Shown here piece after piece: positions 10,017-19,404 of a stretch of DNA of 64,000 bases (position 1 is the stretch's first letter; each line of letters opens with the position of its first letter). Position numbers and translations under genes: made by a program. Source of the stretch: SLRI01 sp964576715 (GTDB taxonomy: Bacteria; Pseudomonadota; Alphaproteobacteria; Geminicoccales; Geminicoccaceae); NCBI GenBank assembly GCA_964576715.1, contig CAZNWE010000010.1, positions 1 to 64,000 of the forward strand. The letters run 5' to 3'. The notes beneath the pieces were generated by a model, which ran no database searches, was not told the origin of the DNA, and saw only the letters and a program-made list of their open reading frames with translations.

Positions 10017-12041
10017 TCAGGCCCAGCTGCGGCGGCGTGCCGCCTCCTCGGCGAGCCAGCCCGGCAGACGCTCGGGCGGCATCGGATGAGCCACGAAGTG
10101 GCCCTGGATCTCGTCGCAGCCGATGGCGGCGAGGTGATCGGCGGCGCGCTGGGTCTCGACACCGGTGGCGATCACCCGCAGCCCGAGCCCGTGCGCCAGC
10201 TTGACCACCGAGCGCACCACGACCGAGGCGCTGCGCTGCTCGAACAGCTCGGCGACGAAGGTGCGGTCGATCTTCAGCACGTTGATCGGCAGGCGCTGCA
10301 GCAGCGGCAGCGAGGAGTAGCCAGTGCCGAAATGGTCGAGCGCGAGGCGCACCCCGAGCCCGGACAGCGCCTCCATCGTCGCCAGCGTACCGCCCGGGTC
10401 GAGCATTACCGCGTTCTCGGGGACCTCGAGCATCAACTGCTCCGGACGACTTTGCCAGTTATGCAGGGCCAGCTTGAGGACCCGCGGGAACTCGCGATCC
10501 CGGAGCCACTTCGGCGAGAGGTTGATGGAAACCGGCAGCTCGAGCCCGTGCTCGCGCCAATGCCGCTGCGCCCGCAAGGATTGGTTCAGCACCTTGAGCG
10601 TCAGCGGCATGATCAGCCCGGTCTGCTCGGCGATCGGCAGGAACGCATCAGGTCCGAGCACCCCCTCGGTCGGGTGATGCCAGCGGATCAAGGCCTCCGC
10701 ACCGGTCACGGTCCAGCCGGCCACCGCCATCTTGGGTTGCAGCAGCACCTCCATCTCGTCCAGATCGAGCGCCGCGCGAAGATGGCGCTGCAGGCTCAGC
10801 CGCCGCGCACTGCCCTCTGCCTGCTCGGCGTTGAAGATGCTGAAACCGAGCTGCTCGCGCTTGGCCTGGTACATCGCGACATCGGCATTGTGGATCAGCG
10901 TGTCGAGGTCGACGCCGTGCTCCGGATAGAGTGCCGCACCGACGCTGACCCCGAGATCGAGGCTCATGCCGTCGATCTGGAAAGGCTCCCGCAGGCTCTC
11001 GATCAGCCGCTCGGCCGACAGGCCGGCGCGCTCGATGTCCACCGGTGCGGGCAGCAGCACGGCGAACTCGTCGCCGCCGAGCCGGGCCAGCGTATCGGAC
11101 TTGCGCAGGGCCGCGCCGAGGCGGGGGCCGACCGCCTGCAGCAGGCGGTCGCCGACCGGGTGGCCGAGGGTGTCGTTGACCTGCTTGAAGCGGTCGAGAT
11201 CGAGCAGCATCACCGCGAACGCCGCACCGCTGCGCTCGGCGCCGGCGATCGCCTGCCTGACCCGGTCATGGAACAGGGCGCGATTGGGCAGGCCGGTCAG
11301 GCCATCGTGCAAGGCCAGCCGCTCGAGCTCGGCCAGCCGTTCGGCACGGGCCGAGATGTCGGTAAGCCGGAGCCAGGCCGCGGCCCCCGCGGTTCGCGGT
11401 GTTGCCATCGCCTCGAGCTCGACCGGCCGAAACCGGGTCGACTCGTGCTGCAACTCCGTCTCGAGACGGCGGCCGCAGAGCGCCGCGATCCCGGCAGCGC
11501 CGAGCTCGAGCCGGGGCAGGTAGCGCTGCAGCGGGCGGCCGATCGGCGCGCCGCCGAGGAGTGCCAGCGCCCGCGCATCGGCGCTCAAGATTTGGCCATC
11601 GGCGGCCACGGTGAGCACACCGTCGGCCTCGCCGCCGGGCCACGCGGCAGCCTCGCCGGTAGTGCCTGCCGGCAGCGCCGCCGCGCCGCTCGCCGCCCCC
11701 GCTCCGGACCTCGCCCCGTGCCGAGCGGCACAGGCAACCGCCAGCGACAGGCAAAGTGCCGGCTCGACGGCACCGACGACGCCACCGGTGACGAGGCCAC
11801 CGGCGACCACGGCGCCGACCCGCCCGGCGCCCGACCGGCCGCCGAACAGCCGATCGATCGCCAGCGGCATCGCGAGCGCGATGACCAGGGCAGCCGGCCC
11901 CTCGAGCAGCGGCAGGCCGGCTGCTGTCGGCAGCCGGTCGAGAAGGGCGGCCGTCAGCCAGGCGGCATCGGGGCGAAGCGCCGCCAAGACGGCGGCGACG
12001 ATGCCGGCCAGCCCGAGAAGTAAGCCACTGCGGCGCCACAC
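10017..12041 (-). CDS. GGDEF-EAL cyclic-di-GMP protein with intact cyclase and degenerate EAL site
   Basis: The 674-residue protein has N-terminal membrane segments (about 5-25 and 45-105), a PAS-like region (about 140-230), a GGDEF domain (240-400) and an EAL domain (415-665). The cyclase signature RLGGDEF is intact at 322-326, with an RxxD inhibitory site at 313-316. In the EAL domain E449-AL, NLSP and LKID are kept. However, the usual DDFGTG reads DHFGTG (His570), and AEGVET reads ATGVET (Thr626). Since these motifs help bind catalytic metals, phosphodiesterase activity is doubtful, and the protein more likely makes or senses c-di-GMP. It is a single gene with no obvious operon partner. 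Confidence 0.93.
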   Translation of the reverse strand: MWRRSGLLLGLAGIVAAVLAALRPDAAWLTAALLDRLPTAAGLPLLEGPAALVIALAMPLAIDRLFGGRSGAGRVGAVVAGGLVTGGVVGAVEPALCLSLAVACAARHGARSGAGAASGAAALPAGTTGEAAAWPGGEADGVLTVAADGQILSADARALALLGGAPIGRPLQRYLPRLELGAAGIAALCGRRLETELQHESTRFRPVELEAMATPRTAGAAAWLRLTDISARAERLAELERLALHDGLTGLPNRALFHDRVRQAIAGAERSGAAFAVMLLDLDRFKQVNDTLGHPVGDRLLQAVGPRLGAALRKSDTLARLGGDEFAVLLPAPVDIERAGLSAERLIESLREPFQIDGMSLDLGVSVGAALYPEHGVDLDTLIHNADVAMYQAKREQLGFSIFNAEQAEGSARRLSLQRHLRAALDLDEMEVLLQPKMAVAGWTVTGAEALIRWHHPTEGVLGPDAFLPIAEQTGLIMPLTLKVLNQSLRAQRHWREHGLELPVSINLSPKWLRDREFPRVLKLALHNWQSRPEQLMLEVPENAVMLDPGGTLATMEALSGLGVRLALDHFGTGYSSLPLLQRLPINVLKIDRTFVAELFEQRSASVVVRSVVKLAHGLGLRVIATGVETQRAADHLAAIGCDEIQGHFVAHPMPPERLPGWLAEEAARRRSWA

Positions 12042-12167
12042 GTTCAGCCATCGCTCCAGGCAAGGCGGCGGCTGCCGGGCCGACCCCTGCCGCGCTGCCG
12101 GCGACCCTAGCCGACGAGGCTTAAGATTTGGTTGTGCCGGGCACTGCTCCGACCGCGCGGCAGCCGG

Positions 12168-13649
12168 CTAAAGATCGCGCCGGTAGTTCGGCGCTTCCCT
12201 GGTGATGGCGACGTCGTGGACATGGCTCTCGCGCACCCCGGCCCCGGTGATTCGCACGAACCGGCAGCCGCCCTGCATCGCGGCGATGCCCGGCTGCCCG
12301 GTATAGCCCATCGCCGAGCGCAAGCCGCCGACCAGCTGGTGGACGATGCCGGCGACCGGGCCGCGATAGGGAACACGGCCCTCGATGCCTTCGGGCACCA
12401 GCTTGAGCTGATCTTGGACCTCCTGCTGGAAGTAGCGGTCGGCCGAGCCACGGGCCATGGCACCCAGGGAGCCCATGCCGCGGTAGGATTTGTAGGAGCG
12501 GCCCTGGTAGAGGAAGACCTCGCCCGGCGCCTCGTCGGAGCCCGCGAACATCGAGCCCAGCATGACGCAATCGGCGCCGGCGGCGATCGCCTTGGCGAGG
12601 TCGCCCGACGAGCGGATGCCGCCATCGGCGATCAGCGGCACGTGCTGCGGCCGGCAGCGCCCGGCGACGTCGAGGATCGCGGTCAGCTGGGGCACGCCGA
12701 CCCCGGCGACGATCCGGGTGGTGCAGATCGAGCCCGGGCCGATGCCGACCTTGATCGCATCGGCACCGCTGTCGATCAGCGCCTGCGCCCCGTCGGCGGT
12801 GGCGACATTGCCGCCGACGACCCGGGCGGCATTGGATTCGCGGCGGATGCGCGCCACCGTCTCGAGCACGCCGGTCGAATGGCCGTGCGCGGTGTCGACC
12901 ACCAGGACGTCGACACCGGCGTCGAGCAATGCCCAGGCCCGCTCGAGCCCGGCGGCACCGGTGCCGGTCGCCGCACCGACCCTGAGGCGGCCCTGCTCGT
13001 CCTTGACCGCGTGCGGATGGGCTTGCGCCTTCTCGATGTCCTTGACGGTCAACAGCCCGACCAGCCGGTAGGCGTCGTCGACCACGAGCAGCTTCTCGAT
13101 GCGATGGTGATGCAACAGCTGCACCGCCTCCTCGCGCGACACGCTGTCGCGGACGGTGACCAGGTTCTCGGCGGTCATCAGCTCGCGCACCGGCCGCTCG
13201 CTCGGTTCGACGAAGCGGACGTCGCGGTTGGTCAGGATACCGGCGAGGCGCTGGCTCTCCGGCTCGACCACCGGCAGGCCGGAGATGCGGTTGCGGCTCA
13301 TGATCTCGAGCGCCCGGGCGAGCGGGGTATCGGGGTTGACGGTCACCGGGTTGAGCACGATGCCGGCCTCGAACTTCTTGACCTGGCGGGCCTGGGCGGC
13401 CTGCTCCGCGACGGTCAGGTTCTTATGGATGATGCCGAGCCCGCCGAGCTGGGCCATGGCGATCGCCATCGGTGCCTCGGTCACGGTGTCCATCGCCGCC
13501 GAGATCACCGGGATCTCGAGGCCGATGTCGCGGGCCAGCGTGGTCCGGGTGTCGACGGTCGCCGGCAGCACCTCGGAATAAGCGGGCTCGAGCAGCACGT
13601 CGTCGAAGGTCAAGGCGTCGCGATACGGCATATTCGACGGCGGCGGCAT
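12168..13649 (-). CDS. guaB: Inosine-5'-monophosphate dehydrogenase
   Basis: The enzyme oxidises IMP to XMP with NAD+, the committed step of GMP synthesis. The 493-residue protein opens with ALTFDDVLLEPAYSEVLP and carries two CBS repeats in the first third (around NRISGLPVVEPESQRLAGILTNRD and HRIEKLLVVDDAYRLVGLLTVKD). The catalytic loop GIGPGSICTTRIVAGVG contains the nucleophilic cysteine. The flap and C-terminus (GSADRYFQQE, then GGLRSAMGYTG) are complete. ATG 13649 is chosen with a GAGGA motif about 8 bases upstream; ATG 13631 is possible. Length is normal for the family. It stands alone between unrelated genes. Confidence 0.96.
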   Translation of the reverse strand: MPPPSNMPYRDALTFDDVLLEPAYSEVLPATVDTRTTLARDIGLEIPVISAAMDTVTEAPMAIAMAQLGGLGIIHKNLTVAEQAAQARQVKKFEAGIVLNPVTVNPDTPLARALEIMSRNRISGLPVVEPESQRLAGILTNRDVRFVEPSERPVRELMTAENLVTVRDSVSREEAVQLLHHHRIEKLLVVDDAYRLVGLLTVKDIEKAQAHPHAVKDEQGRLRVGAATGTGAAGLERAWALLDAGVDVLVVDTAHGHSTGVLETVARIRRESNAARVVGGNVATADGAQALIDSGADAIKVGIGPGSICTTRIVAGVGVPQLTAILDVAGRCRPQHVPLIADGGIRSSGDLAKAIAAGADCVMLGSMFAGSDEAPGEVFLYQGRSYKSYRGMGSLGAMARGSADRYFQQEVQDQLKLVPEGIEGRVPYRGPVAGIVHQLVGGLRSAMGYTGQPGIAAMQGGCRFVRITGAGVRESHVHDVAITREAPNYRRDL

Positions 13650-13807
13650 CACGTCATCCTCGTTGCGGCGCTTAACCGTGCAGCACCGATGCGCCCGGCT
13701 GAAGGCGCCGGCCGGCCGCCGACGCGCTCGTCGCGTGGCGTTGATATAGACGCTCTGCTGCGCTGCCGAAAGGCTTGGCGGGGACGGCCCTGGAGGCGGG
13801 CTGCCGC

Positions 13808-14836
13808 TCAGGCCATGCCGAGCGCGGTCATGAGGCGCTGCGCTCTCGCTTCCTCGGCCTCGAGGAAGCCCGCGAACGCGGCGCGTGCCTGATAGAGCGT
13901 CTGCCAGGCATGCCGCGCGCGGATTTCCTCCCACTCCGCTGTCCGGACCATACGGCCGAGCAGATCGGCATGCGCGTCGACGGTCGCGCTCGGCACCTGC
14001 GGGGCGGCGAAGAAGCCGCGCCAGTTGCTGAAGGTGACGTCGTAGCCGAGCTCACGGAAGGTCGGCAGGCTCGCGGCGTCCGGCACGCGGTCGGCGGCGG
14101 TCACGGCGAGCAGGCGCACGCTGCCGCTCGGTGCCTCGAGCAGCTCGCCGAGCCCGCTCGACAGGACCTCGGCGTGGCCGGCGCGCAGCGCCTCGAGCGC
14201 CGCCCCGCCGGCATCGTAGGGATGGTACACGACGGTGTTGGGCGCGACGCCGCTGGCCTCGCTGAACACCTGGGCCGCCACGATGTGGTCCATGCCGCCA
14301 CGCACCGAGCCACCGGCGATGCGGAAATCGCCGGGTGCCTGGCGGACGGCGGCGGCGAGGGCCGCGAAGTCACGGTAGGGGCTGTCGGCGCGGACCGCGA
14401 CAACCGCATAGTCGGCGATCACCGCGGCGACCGGCTGCAGCTCGCGGTACGATGGCCGAGCACCGCGCACGGCCCGGAGCACGATCGGCGTGGAGGTGAC
14501 CATCAGCGTCTGCGACTGGGTCTCGCCGGACGACAGCAGGTAGTTGATCGCCCGCGATCCGCCGCCGCCCGAGACGTGCTCGAGCGTCGCACTCTCGGCG
14601 AGGCCAGTGCGCGTCACCGCCTCGGCCACCGCTCGTGCCGTCTGGTCCCAGCCGCCACCGACGCCCGCCGGCACGAGGAAATGCAGCCGCGGGATCGCCT
14701 GGGCGAACGCCGGCGCCGGACGCTGGCCGAGGCAAACGGCCGCAGCGGCGATGCCGGTGGCTCCGCGCAGCACGCGGCGTCGGCTCAGCGCCGCCGGACC
14801 GGAGGATCTGCTATCCGAAGATGACGATCGCCGCAT
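13808..14836 (-). CDS. Tripartite tricarboxylate transporter binding protein (TctC/Bug family), orphan
   Basis: This 342-residue secreted protein has a twin-arginine-like signal (LSRRRVLRGATGIAAAAVCL) and a mature start of PRLHFLVPAGVGGGWDQTARAVAEA, as in Bug-type periplasmic receptors for carboxylates. Later segments (GDFRIAGGSVRGGMDHIVAAQVF and NTVVYHPYDAGGAALEALRAGHAEV) fit the two-lobed fold. No TctA or TctB membrane genes are nearby, which is common in this family, where receptor genes far outnumber transporters. The apparent Tat signal fits the presence of tatABC later in the window. The ligand is unknown. Confidence 0.88.
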   Translation of the reverse strand: MRRSSSSDSRSSGPAALSRRRVLRGATGIAAAAVCLGQRPAPAFAQAIPRLHFLVPAGVGGGWDQTARAVAEAVTRTGLAESATLEHVSGGGGSRAINYLLSSGETQSQTLMVTSTPIVLRAVRGARPSYRELQPVAAVIADYAVVAVRADSPYRDFAALAAAVRQAPGDFRIAGGSVRGGMDHIVAAQVFSEASGVAPNTVVYHPYDAGGAALEALRAGHAEVLSSGLGELLEAPSGSVRLLAVTAADRVPDAASLPTFRELGYDVTFSNWRGFFAAPQVPSATVDAHADLLGRMVRTAEWEEIRARHAWQTLYQARAAFAGFLEAEEARAQRLMTALGMA

Positions 14837-15016
14837 GGCCGTCGAGTCTCCTGCACTGGTGAAGCCAGCCGCAGATTGAAACGCCCCGCCTTTCAGTTCA
14901 ATTCAAATATCGCGTCAACGGCCGGCGCGGGCGTCGATTGCCGGCGGCGCTGGAGTGGTGGTATGACCGCCCGGCAATTATCAGTCTGCAGGCAGATCGT
15001 GACAGGGAGACGGCTC

Positions 15017-16801
15017 GTGGCCGATGACAAGCAGCGCCGCCTGAGAAGCCAGGACTGGTGGGACAATCCCGCCGAGCCGGACATGACGGCTCTCTACCTG
15101 GAGCGGCAGCTGAACTTCGGCCTGACCAGGGAAGAGCTGCAATCCGGCCGGCCGATCATCGGCATCGCCCAGACCGGCTCGGATATCGCCCCCTGCAACC
15201 GCCACCACATCGAACTCGCGAGCCGGGTGCGCGACGGCATCCGTGACGCGGGCGGCATCCCGCTCGAGTTCCCGATCCACCCGATCCAGGAAACCCTGAA
15301 GCGGCCGACCGCCGCGCTCGACCGCAACCTGCAATATCTCTCGCTGGTCGAGATCCTCTACGGCTACCCGATCGACGGCGTCGTCCTGACCACCGGCTGC
15401 GACAAGACCACGCCCGCCTGCCTGATGGGGGCGGCCACCGTCAACATCCCCGCCATCGTGCTCTCCGGCGGGCCGATGCTCAACGGCTACTACAAGGGCG
15501 ATCTTGCGGGCTCGGGCATGGTCGTCTGGCACGCCCGCCAGCTGATGGCCAAGGGCGAGATCGGCTACGACGAGTTCATGGACATGACCTGTGCGTCGGC
15601 GCCCTCCGTCGGCCACTGCAACACCATGGGCACCGCCTCCTCGATGAACGCCATGGCCGAGGCCTTGGGCATGTCGCTGCCCGGCTGCGCCGCCATCCCC
15701 GGCCCCTATCGCGAGCGCGGCCAGATGGCCTATGCGACCGGCAAGCGGATCGTCGAGATGGTCCACGAGGACCTGCGCCCCGCGCAGATCCTGACCAGGA
15801 AGGCCTTCGAGAACGCGATCTTCGCCGCGGCCGCCATCGGGGCGTCGACCAACTGCCCGCCGCACGTCATCGCCATCGCCCGGCACATGGGCATCGACCT
15901 CGACATCAAGGACTGGGAGATGGGCTACGACATCCCGCTCCTCGTCGACATGCAGCCGGCCGGCCAATATCTGGGCGAGGACTACTACCGCGCCGGCGGG
16001 CTGCCGGCCGTGGTCAAGGAGCTGATGGGCAAACGGCGCTGGCACGACGATGCGCTCACCGTCACCGGCAAGACCTATGGCGAGAACCTCGAGAGCCTGG
16101 ATCTGCACATCGATCGCAAGGTCATCCGCGCCTATGACGACCCGTTGATGCCGGAGGCGGGCTTCGTCATCATCTCCGGCAATCTCTTCGATTCCGCGGT
16201 GATGAAGACGTCGGTCGTGACGCCCGAGTTCCGCGCCAAGTATCTCGAGGACCCGGCACAACCCGGCGTGTTCGTCGGCCGGGCGATCGTCTTCGAGGGG
16301 CCGGAGGACTACCACCACAGGATCGACGATCCGAGCCTGGAGATCGACGAGGACTGCTTCCTCTTCATCAGGAATTGCGGGCCGGTCGGCTATCCGGGTG
16401 CCGCCGAGGTGGTCAACATGCGCCCGCCGATCACCCTCATGAAGCGGGGCATCAAGGCGCTGCCGACCATCGGCGACGGCCGGCAGAGCGGCACCTCGGA
16501 GAGCCCGTCGATTCTCAATGCCTCGCCGGAAGCGGCCATCGGCGGCAATCTCGCGATCATTCGCGACGGTGACCAGGTGCGATTCGACCTGCACAACCGC
16601 AAGCTCGACATCCTGTTGAGCCCGGAAGAGATCGCCGCCAGGCGCGCCGGGCTCGAGCCCAAGATCCCGAAGAGCCAGACCCCCTGGCAGGAGATCCAGC
16701 GGAGCATGGTGGGCCAGCTTTCGACCGGCGCCTGTCTCGAGCCCGCGGTGATGCATCTGCGCGTCGTCGAGACGCACGGCAACCCGCGTCGCAACCACTG
16801 A
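15017..16801 (+). CDS. IlvD/Edd family sugar-acid dehydratase, xylonate dehydratase-like
   Basis: The 594-residue protein resembles the D-xylonate/L-arabinonate dehydratase branch more than IlvD proper, from SQDWWDNPAEPDMTALYLERQLNFG through PIIGIAQTGSDIAPCNRHH. Three cysteines at iron-sulfur-binding places are present: APCNRH, TTGCDKTTPAC and VGHCNTMGTAS. The product would be a 2-keto-3-deoxy sugar acid. A GTG at 15017 with AGGGAGA upstream gives the family's usual length; an in-frame ATG far upstream adds unrelated residues. No sugar dehydrogenase or aldolase genes are adjacent, so the pathway is unsupported by context. The specific substrate is inferred from recalled resemblance to Caulobacter XylD. 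Confidence 0.9.
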   Translation: MADDKQRRLRSQDWWDNPAEPDMTALYLERQLNFGLTREELQSGRPIIGIAQTGSDIAPCNRHHIELASRVRDGIRDAGGIPLEFPIHPIQETLKRPTAALDRNLQYLSLVEILYGYPIDGVVLTTGCDKTTPACLMGAATVNIPAIVLSGGPMLNGYYKGDLAGSGMVVWHARQLMAKGEIGYDEFMDMTCASAPSVGHCNTMGTASSMNAMAEALGMSLPGCAAIPGPYRERGQMAYATGKRIVEMVHEDLRPAQILTRKAFENAIFAAAAIGASTNCPPHVIAIARHMGIDLDIKDWEMGYDIPLLVDMQPAGQYLGEDYYRAGGLPAVVKELMGKRRWHDDALTVTGKTYGENLESLDLHIDRKVIRAYDDPLMPEAGFVIISGNLFDSAVMKTSVVTPEFRAKYLEDPAQPGVFVGRAIVFEGPEDYHHRIDDPSLEIDEDCFLFIRNCGPVGYPGAAEVVNMRPPITLMKRGIKALPTIGDGRQSGTSESPSILNASPEAAIGGNLAIIRDGDQVRFDLHNRKLDILLSPEEIAARRAGLEPKIPKSQTPWQEIQRSMVGQLSTGACLEPAVMHLRVVETHGNPRRNH

Positions 16802-16806
16802 GCCCG

Positions 16807-18246
16807 GTGGTCGGACCGCCGGTGCCGGTAGGCACTAGATGGGCGCTGGCCCTGGCGATCGTCGCCGGGATCGGCACCACCACCCTGGCCGAGGTGGCTG
16901 CCGCGGCGGACGAGCCGGTCTGGCAGACCCGCAATCAAGACGGCATGCGCGCCGCGGCGGCGGCCGATTGGCCGGCCGCCGAGGCGGCGTTCCGCGGCGC
17001 CCTCGCTGCCTTGGCCGAGGCCGCGGCCGGCGAGGACCGGCCGCCGGCCCCCGACCGGGTCGAGGACGACGATGCCAGGGTCGCCACCGTCGCCGGCAAC
17101 CTCGCCGTCGTCCTGCTGCAGCGGGGTGAGACCGAGGAGGCCCGGCGCCTGTTCGAGCGCGCGCTCGCCATCCGTCGCGTGGTCTTCGGGGCACGCGACC
17201 CGGCAATCGCCGAAAGCCTCAACAATCTGGCCGAGCTCGAGCGGCGTACCGGTGGGCTGGAGCGGGCGCGCACCCTGCACGAGGCGGCGCTCTCACTGCG
17301 CCGCGAGGTGCTCGACGCCGGGCACCCCGACATCGCCGAGAGCCTGAACAATCTCGGCGTGCTGTTGCGTGATCTCGGCGAACTCGAGGCGGCCGCGGCG
17401 CATCTCGGCGAGGCGCACGGCATCCGGCGCGAGCGGCTCGGGCCGACGCATCAGGCGACGCTCGAGAGCACCGGCAATCTCGCCACTGTGGCCCTCGAAC
17501 TCGGCGACCTGGCCACCGCCCAATCGGTGCTGCTCGCCGCCATCGAGGCGTTGCCGGCCGAGGCCGCGACGAGCGGCGGGCTGCCGGCCCATGTCCTGCG
17601 CCTGGGCATCGACGTGCTGTTGCGGGAGGACGAGGCGGATACCGCGGTGCTGCTCTGCGAAGAGCGCTTGACCGCGATTTCCGGAGTGGACGCGGCGGCG
17701 CCGGAGACGGTCGAGCGCCCGCCACCCGACATCGTCATGGCCGAGCTCGTCGCGGCTTGCGCGCGCGCCCTCACCCGGGTCGGCGGCGAGACCAGGGCAA
17801 TTGTCCTGATCGAGGACACGCTCCGGCAGCTGGCGGCGACGACGGAGGCGCCGCCGCTGGTCGAGGCCGAGCTGCGCTGGGGGCTGGCCGAGACCGCAGC
17901 CGCTGCCGGCGATCTCGAAACCGCCGAAACGGCCCTCGGCCGGGTGGTCGACCTGCTCCGGGCCGCCGATGATCCGCGTCTCGCCACGGCCCTGAACAAT
18001 CTGGCGGCGATCCGCTTCGAGCGAGGCCAGCCGCTCGACGCGACGGCCGACCTCGAGCAGGCGCTCGATCTGCTCGAGGGAGCGGATCGGCCAAGCGGCG
18101 ATCCGCTGCTGCTGCGCGACGTTCTGGCCAACTACGCAGTCGTGCTGCGCACGCTCGACCGCGACAGCGAGGCCCGCGCGGTCGAGAGCCAGCTCATCGA
18201 TTTGGCGACCGAGCCGAGCCGGCTCGAGCCGGCCGCCGGCGAGTAG
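16807..18246 (+). CDS. Secreted tetratricopeptide repeat protein
   Basis: The 479-residue protein has an N-terminal export signal ending near AEVAAAADE. Repeated kinesin-light-chain-type TPR units follow, such as ARRLFERALAIRRVVFGARD, ARTLHEAALSLRREVLDAGH and AAAHLGEAHGIRRERLG. TPR arrays are protein-binding scaffolds; a specific partner cannot be named. A GTG start lies 5 bases after the dehydratase stop codon, suggesting co-transcription although the functions look unrelated. It may work at the inner face of the envelope or in the periplasm. Its 3' end meets the convergent modC gene about 40 bases away. Confidence 0.75.
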   Translation: MVGPPVPVGTRWALALAIVAGIGTTTLAEVAAAADEPVWQTRNQDGMRAAAAADWPAAEAAFRGALAALAEAAAGEDRPPAPDRVEDDDARVATVAGNLAVVLLQRGETEEARRLFERALAIRRVVFGARDPAIAESLNNLAELERRTGGLERARTLHEAALSLRREVLDAGHPDIAESLNNLGVLLRDLGELEAAAAHLGEAHGIRRERLGPTHQATLESTGNLATVALELGDLATAQSVLLAAIEALPAEAATSGGLPAHVLRLGIDVLLREDEADTAVLLCEERLTAISGVDAAAPETVERPPPDIVMAELVAACARALTRVGGETRAIVLIEDTLRQLAATTEAPPLVEAELRWGLAETAAAAGDLETAETALGRVVDLLRAADDPRLATALNNLAAIRFERGQPLDATADLEQALDLLEGADRPSGDPLLLRDVLANYAVVLRTLDRDSEARAVESQLIDLATEPSRLEPAAGE

Positions 18247-18287
18247 CAACGGCCGGCATCAGAACGGCTGCGGCGGCGCTCGGCCGG

Positions 18288-19400
18288 TCAGCCGGCGGCC
18301 GGCGCCTTGACGAGCGCTCGGCGATCGAAAGCGACGCTCTTGACGAGCGCGAACACCGGGCAGCCCGGAACGAGGCCGAGCTCGGCCACGGCCGCCCGGG
18401 TGACCCTCGCCCGCAACCGGGCGGCGCCGACGGCGATCAGGGTCTCGGCGAAAGCCGTCTCGGGCTCGCGCACGATCTCGGCGATCGTGCCCTCGAGGAT
18501 GTTGCGAATGCTGATCCCGGTGGGCCGCGTCGTGGCGAGGGCGACGTCGCGGGCGCGGATGCGGAGCTGCACGTGCTCGCCCGGGGCGAGGTCCGCCTCG
18601 GGCATCAACAGCGTCTGACCATCGAGTTCGAGCCGGGTCAGGCGAAAGTCCGGATCGTGGCCGAGGACGGTTGCCATGACCACGGTGCCCGCCTCGAAGC
18701 GGCCGGTCGACGGCTGCAGATCGAGCCGGTTCAAGAGGTCGGTGGTCGGGCCGACCGCGGTCTTGGCCCCAGCAGCCATGAGGATCAGCCGCTCGGCCAG
18801 TCGGCTGACCTCGTCGATGGCGTGGGTGACGTAGATCATCGGCAGGCCGAACATCTCGGGCAGCCGCTCGATATAGGGGAGGATCTCGCCCTTGCGCCGG
18901 TAGTCGAGGGCGGCGAGCGGCTCGTCCATCAACAATAGGCGCGGACGGCTGAGCAGCGTTCGCGCGATCGCCACGCGCTGCCGCTCGCCGCCGGAGAGGC
19001 CCGTGGTGCGGCGGTCGAGCAGCGGCTCGAGATCCAGGGCCTCGACCACGTCTGCCATGCGGATCGCATTCCCGACGTAACGCGAGCGGCGCTCCGCATA
19101 GGCGAGGTTGCCCACGACCGTCAGGTGCGGAAAGAGCCGCGTCTCTTGAAAAACATAGCCGACCCCGCGGCGGTGCGGCGGCACGAAGCGACCGCCAGCC
19201 TCGCCCTGCCACGCCTCGCCGGCGAAACCGACCCGGCCACGGGCGTTGCGCTCGAGCCCGGCGATGATGCGCAACAGCGTGCTCTTGCCGCAACCGCTCG
19301 GGCCAAAGAGGCCGGTGATCCCGGTCAGGGACAGCACCTCGGTGAAACGCAGGCCGAAGCCTGGGTAGTCGAGCGCCACGTCGAGCTCGAGGGTCGCCAT
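18288..19400 (-). CDS. modC: Molybdate ABC transporter ATP-binding protein
   Basis: The 370-residue ATPase powers molybdate import with ModB and ModA. It has a Walker A GPSGCGKST near residues 33-41, a signature LSGGERQRVAIARTLL, a Walker B LLLMDEPLAALD and a switch histidine in IYVTHAIDEV. The C-terminal third is a MOP/TOBE molybdate-sensing domain (IRARDVALATTRPTGISIRNILEG). The ATG at 19400 lies 4 bases after the modB stop, so the two are translationally linked. Last gene of modE-modA-modB-modC on the minus strand. Confidence 0.94.
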   Translation of the reverse strand: MATLELDVALDYPGFGLRFTEVLSLTGITGLFGPSGCGKSTLLRIIAGLERNARGRVGFAGEAWQGEAGGRFVPPHRRGVGYVFQETRLFPHLTVVGNLAYAERRSRYVGNAIRMADVVEALDLEPLLDRRTTGLSGGERQRVAIARTLLSRPRLLLMDEPLAALDYRRKGEILPYIERLPEMFGLPMIYVTHAIDEVSRLAERLILMAAGAKTAVGPTTDLLNRLDLQPSTGRFEAGTVVMATVLGHDPDFRLTRLELDGQTLLMPEADLAPGEHVQLRIRARDVALATTRPTGISIRNILEGTIAEIVREPETAFAETLIAVGAARLRARVTRAAVAELGLVPGCPVFALVKSVAFDRRALVKAPAAG

Positions 19401-19404
19401 GGCG

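Noticed and set aside
14981..16798. Long open frame opposite the dehydratase gene
   Set aside because: His/Arg/Asp-rich mirror of a GC-rich gene; the plus-strand protein has clear family motifs.
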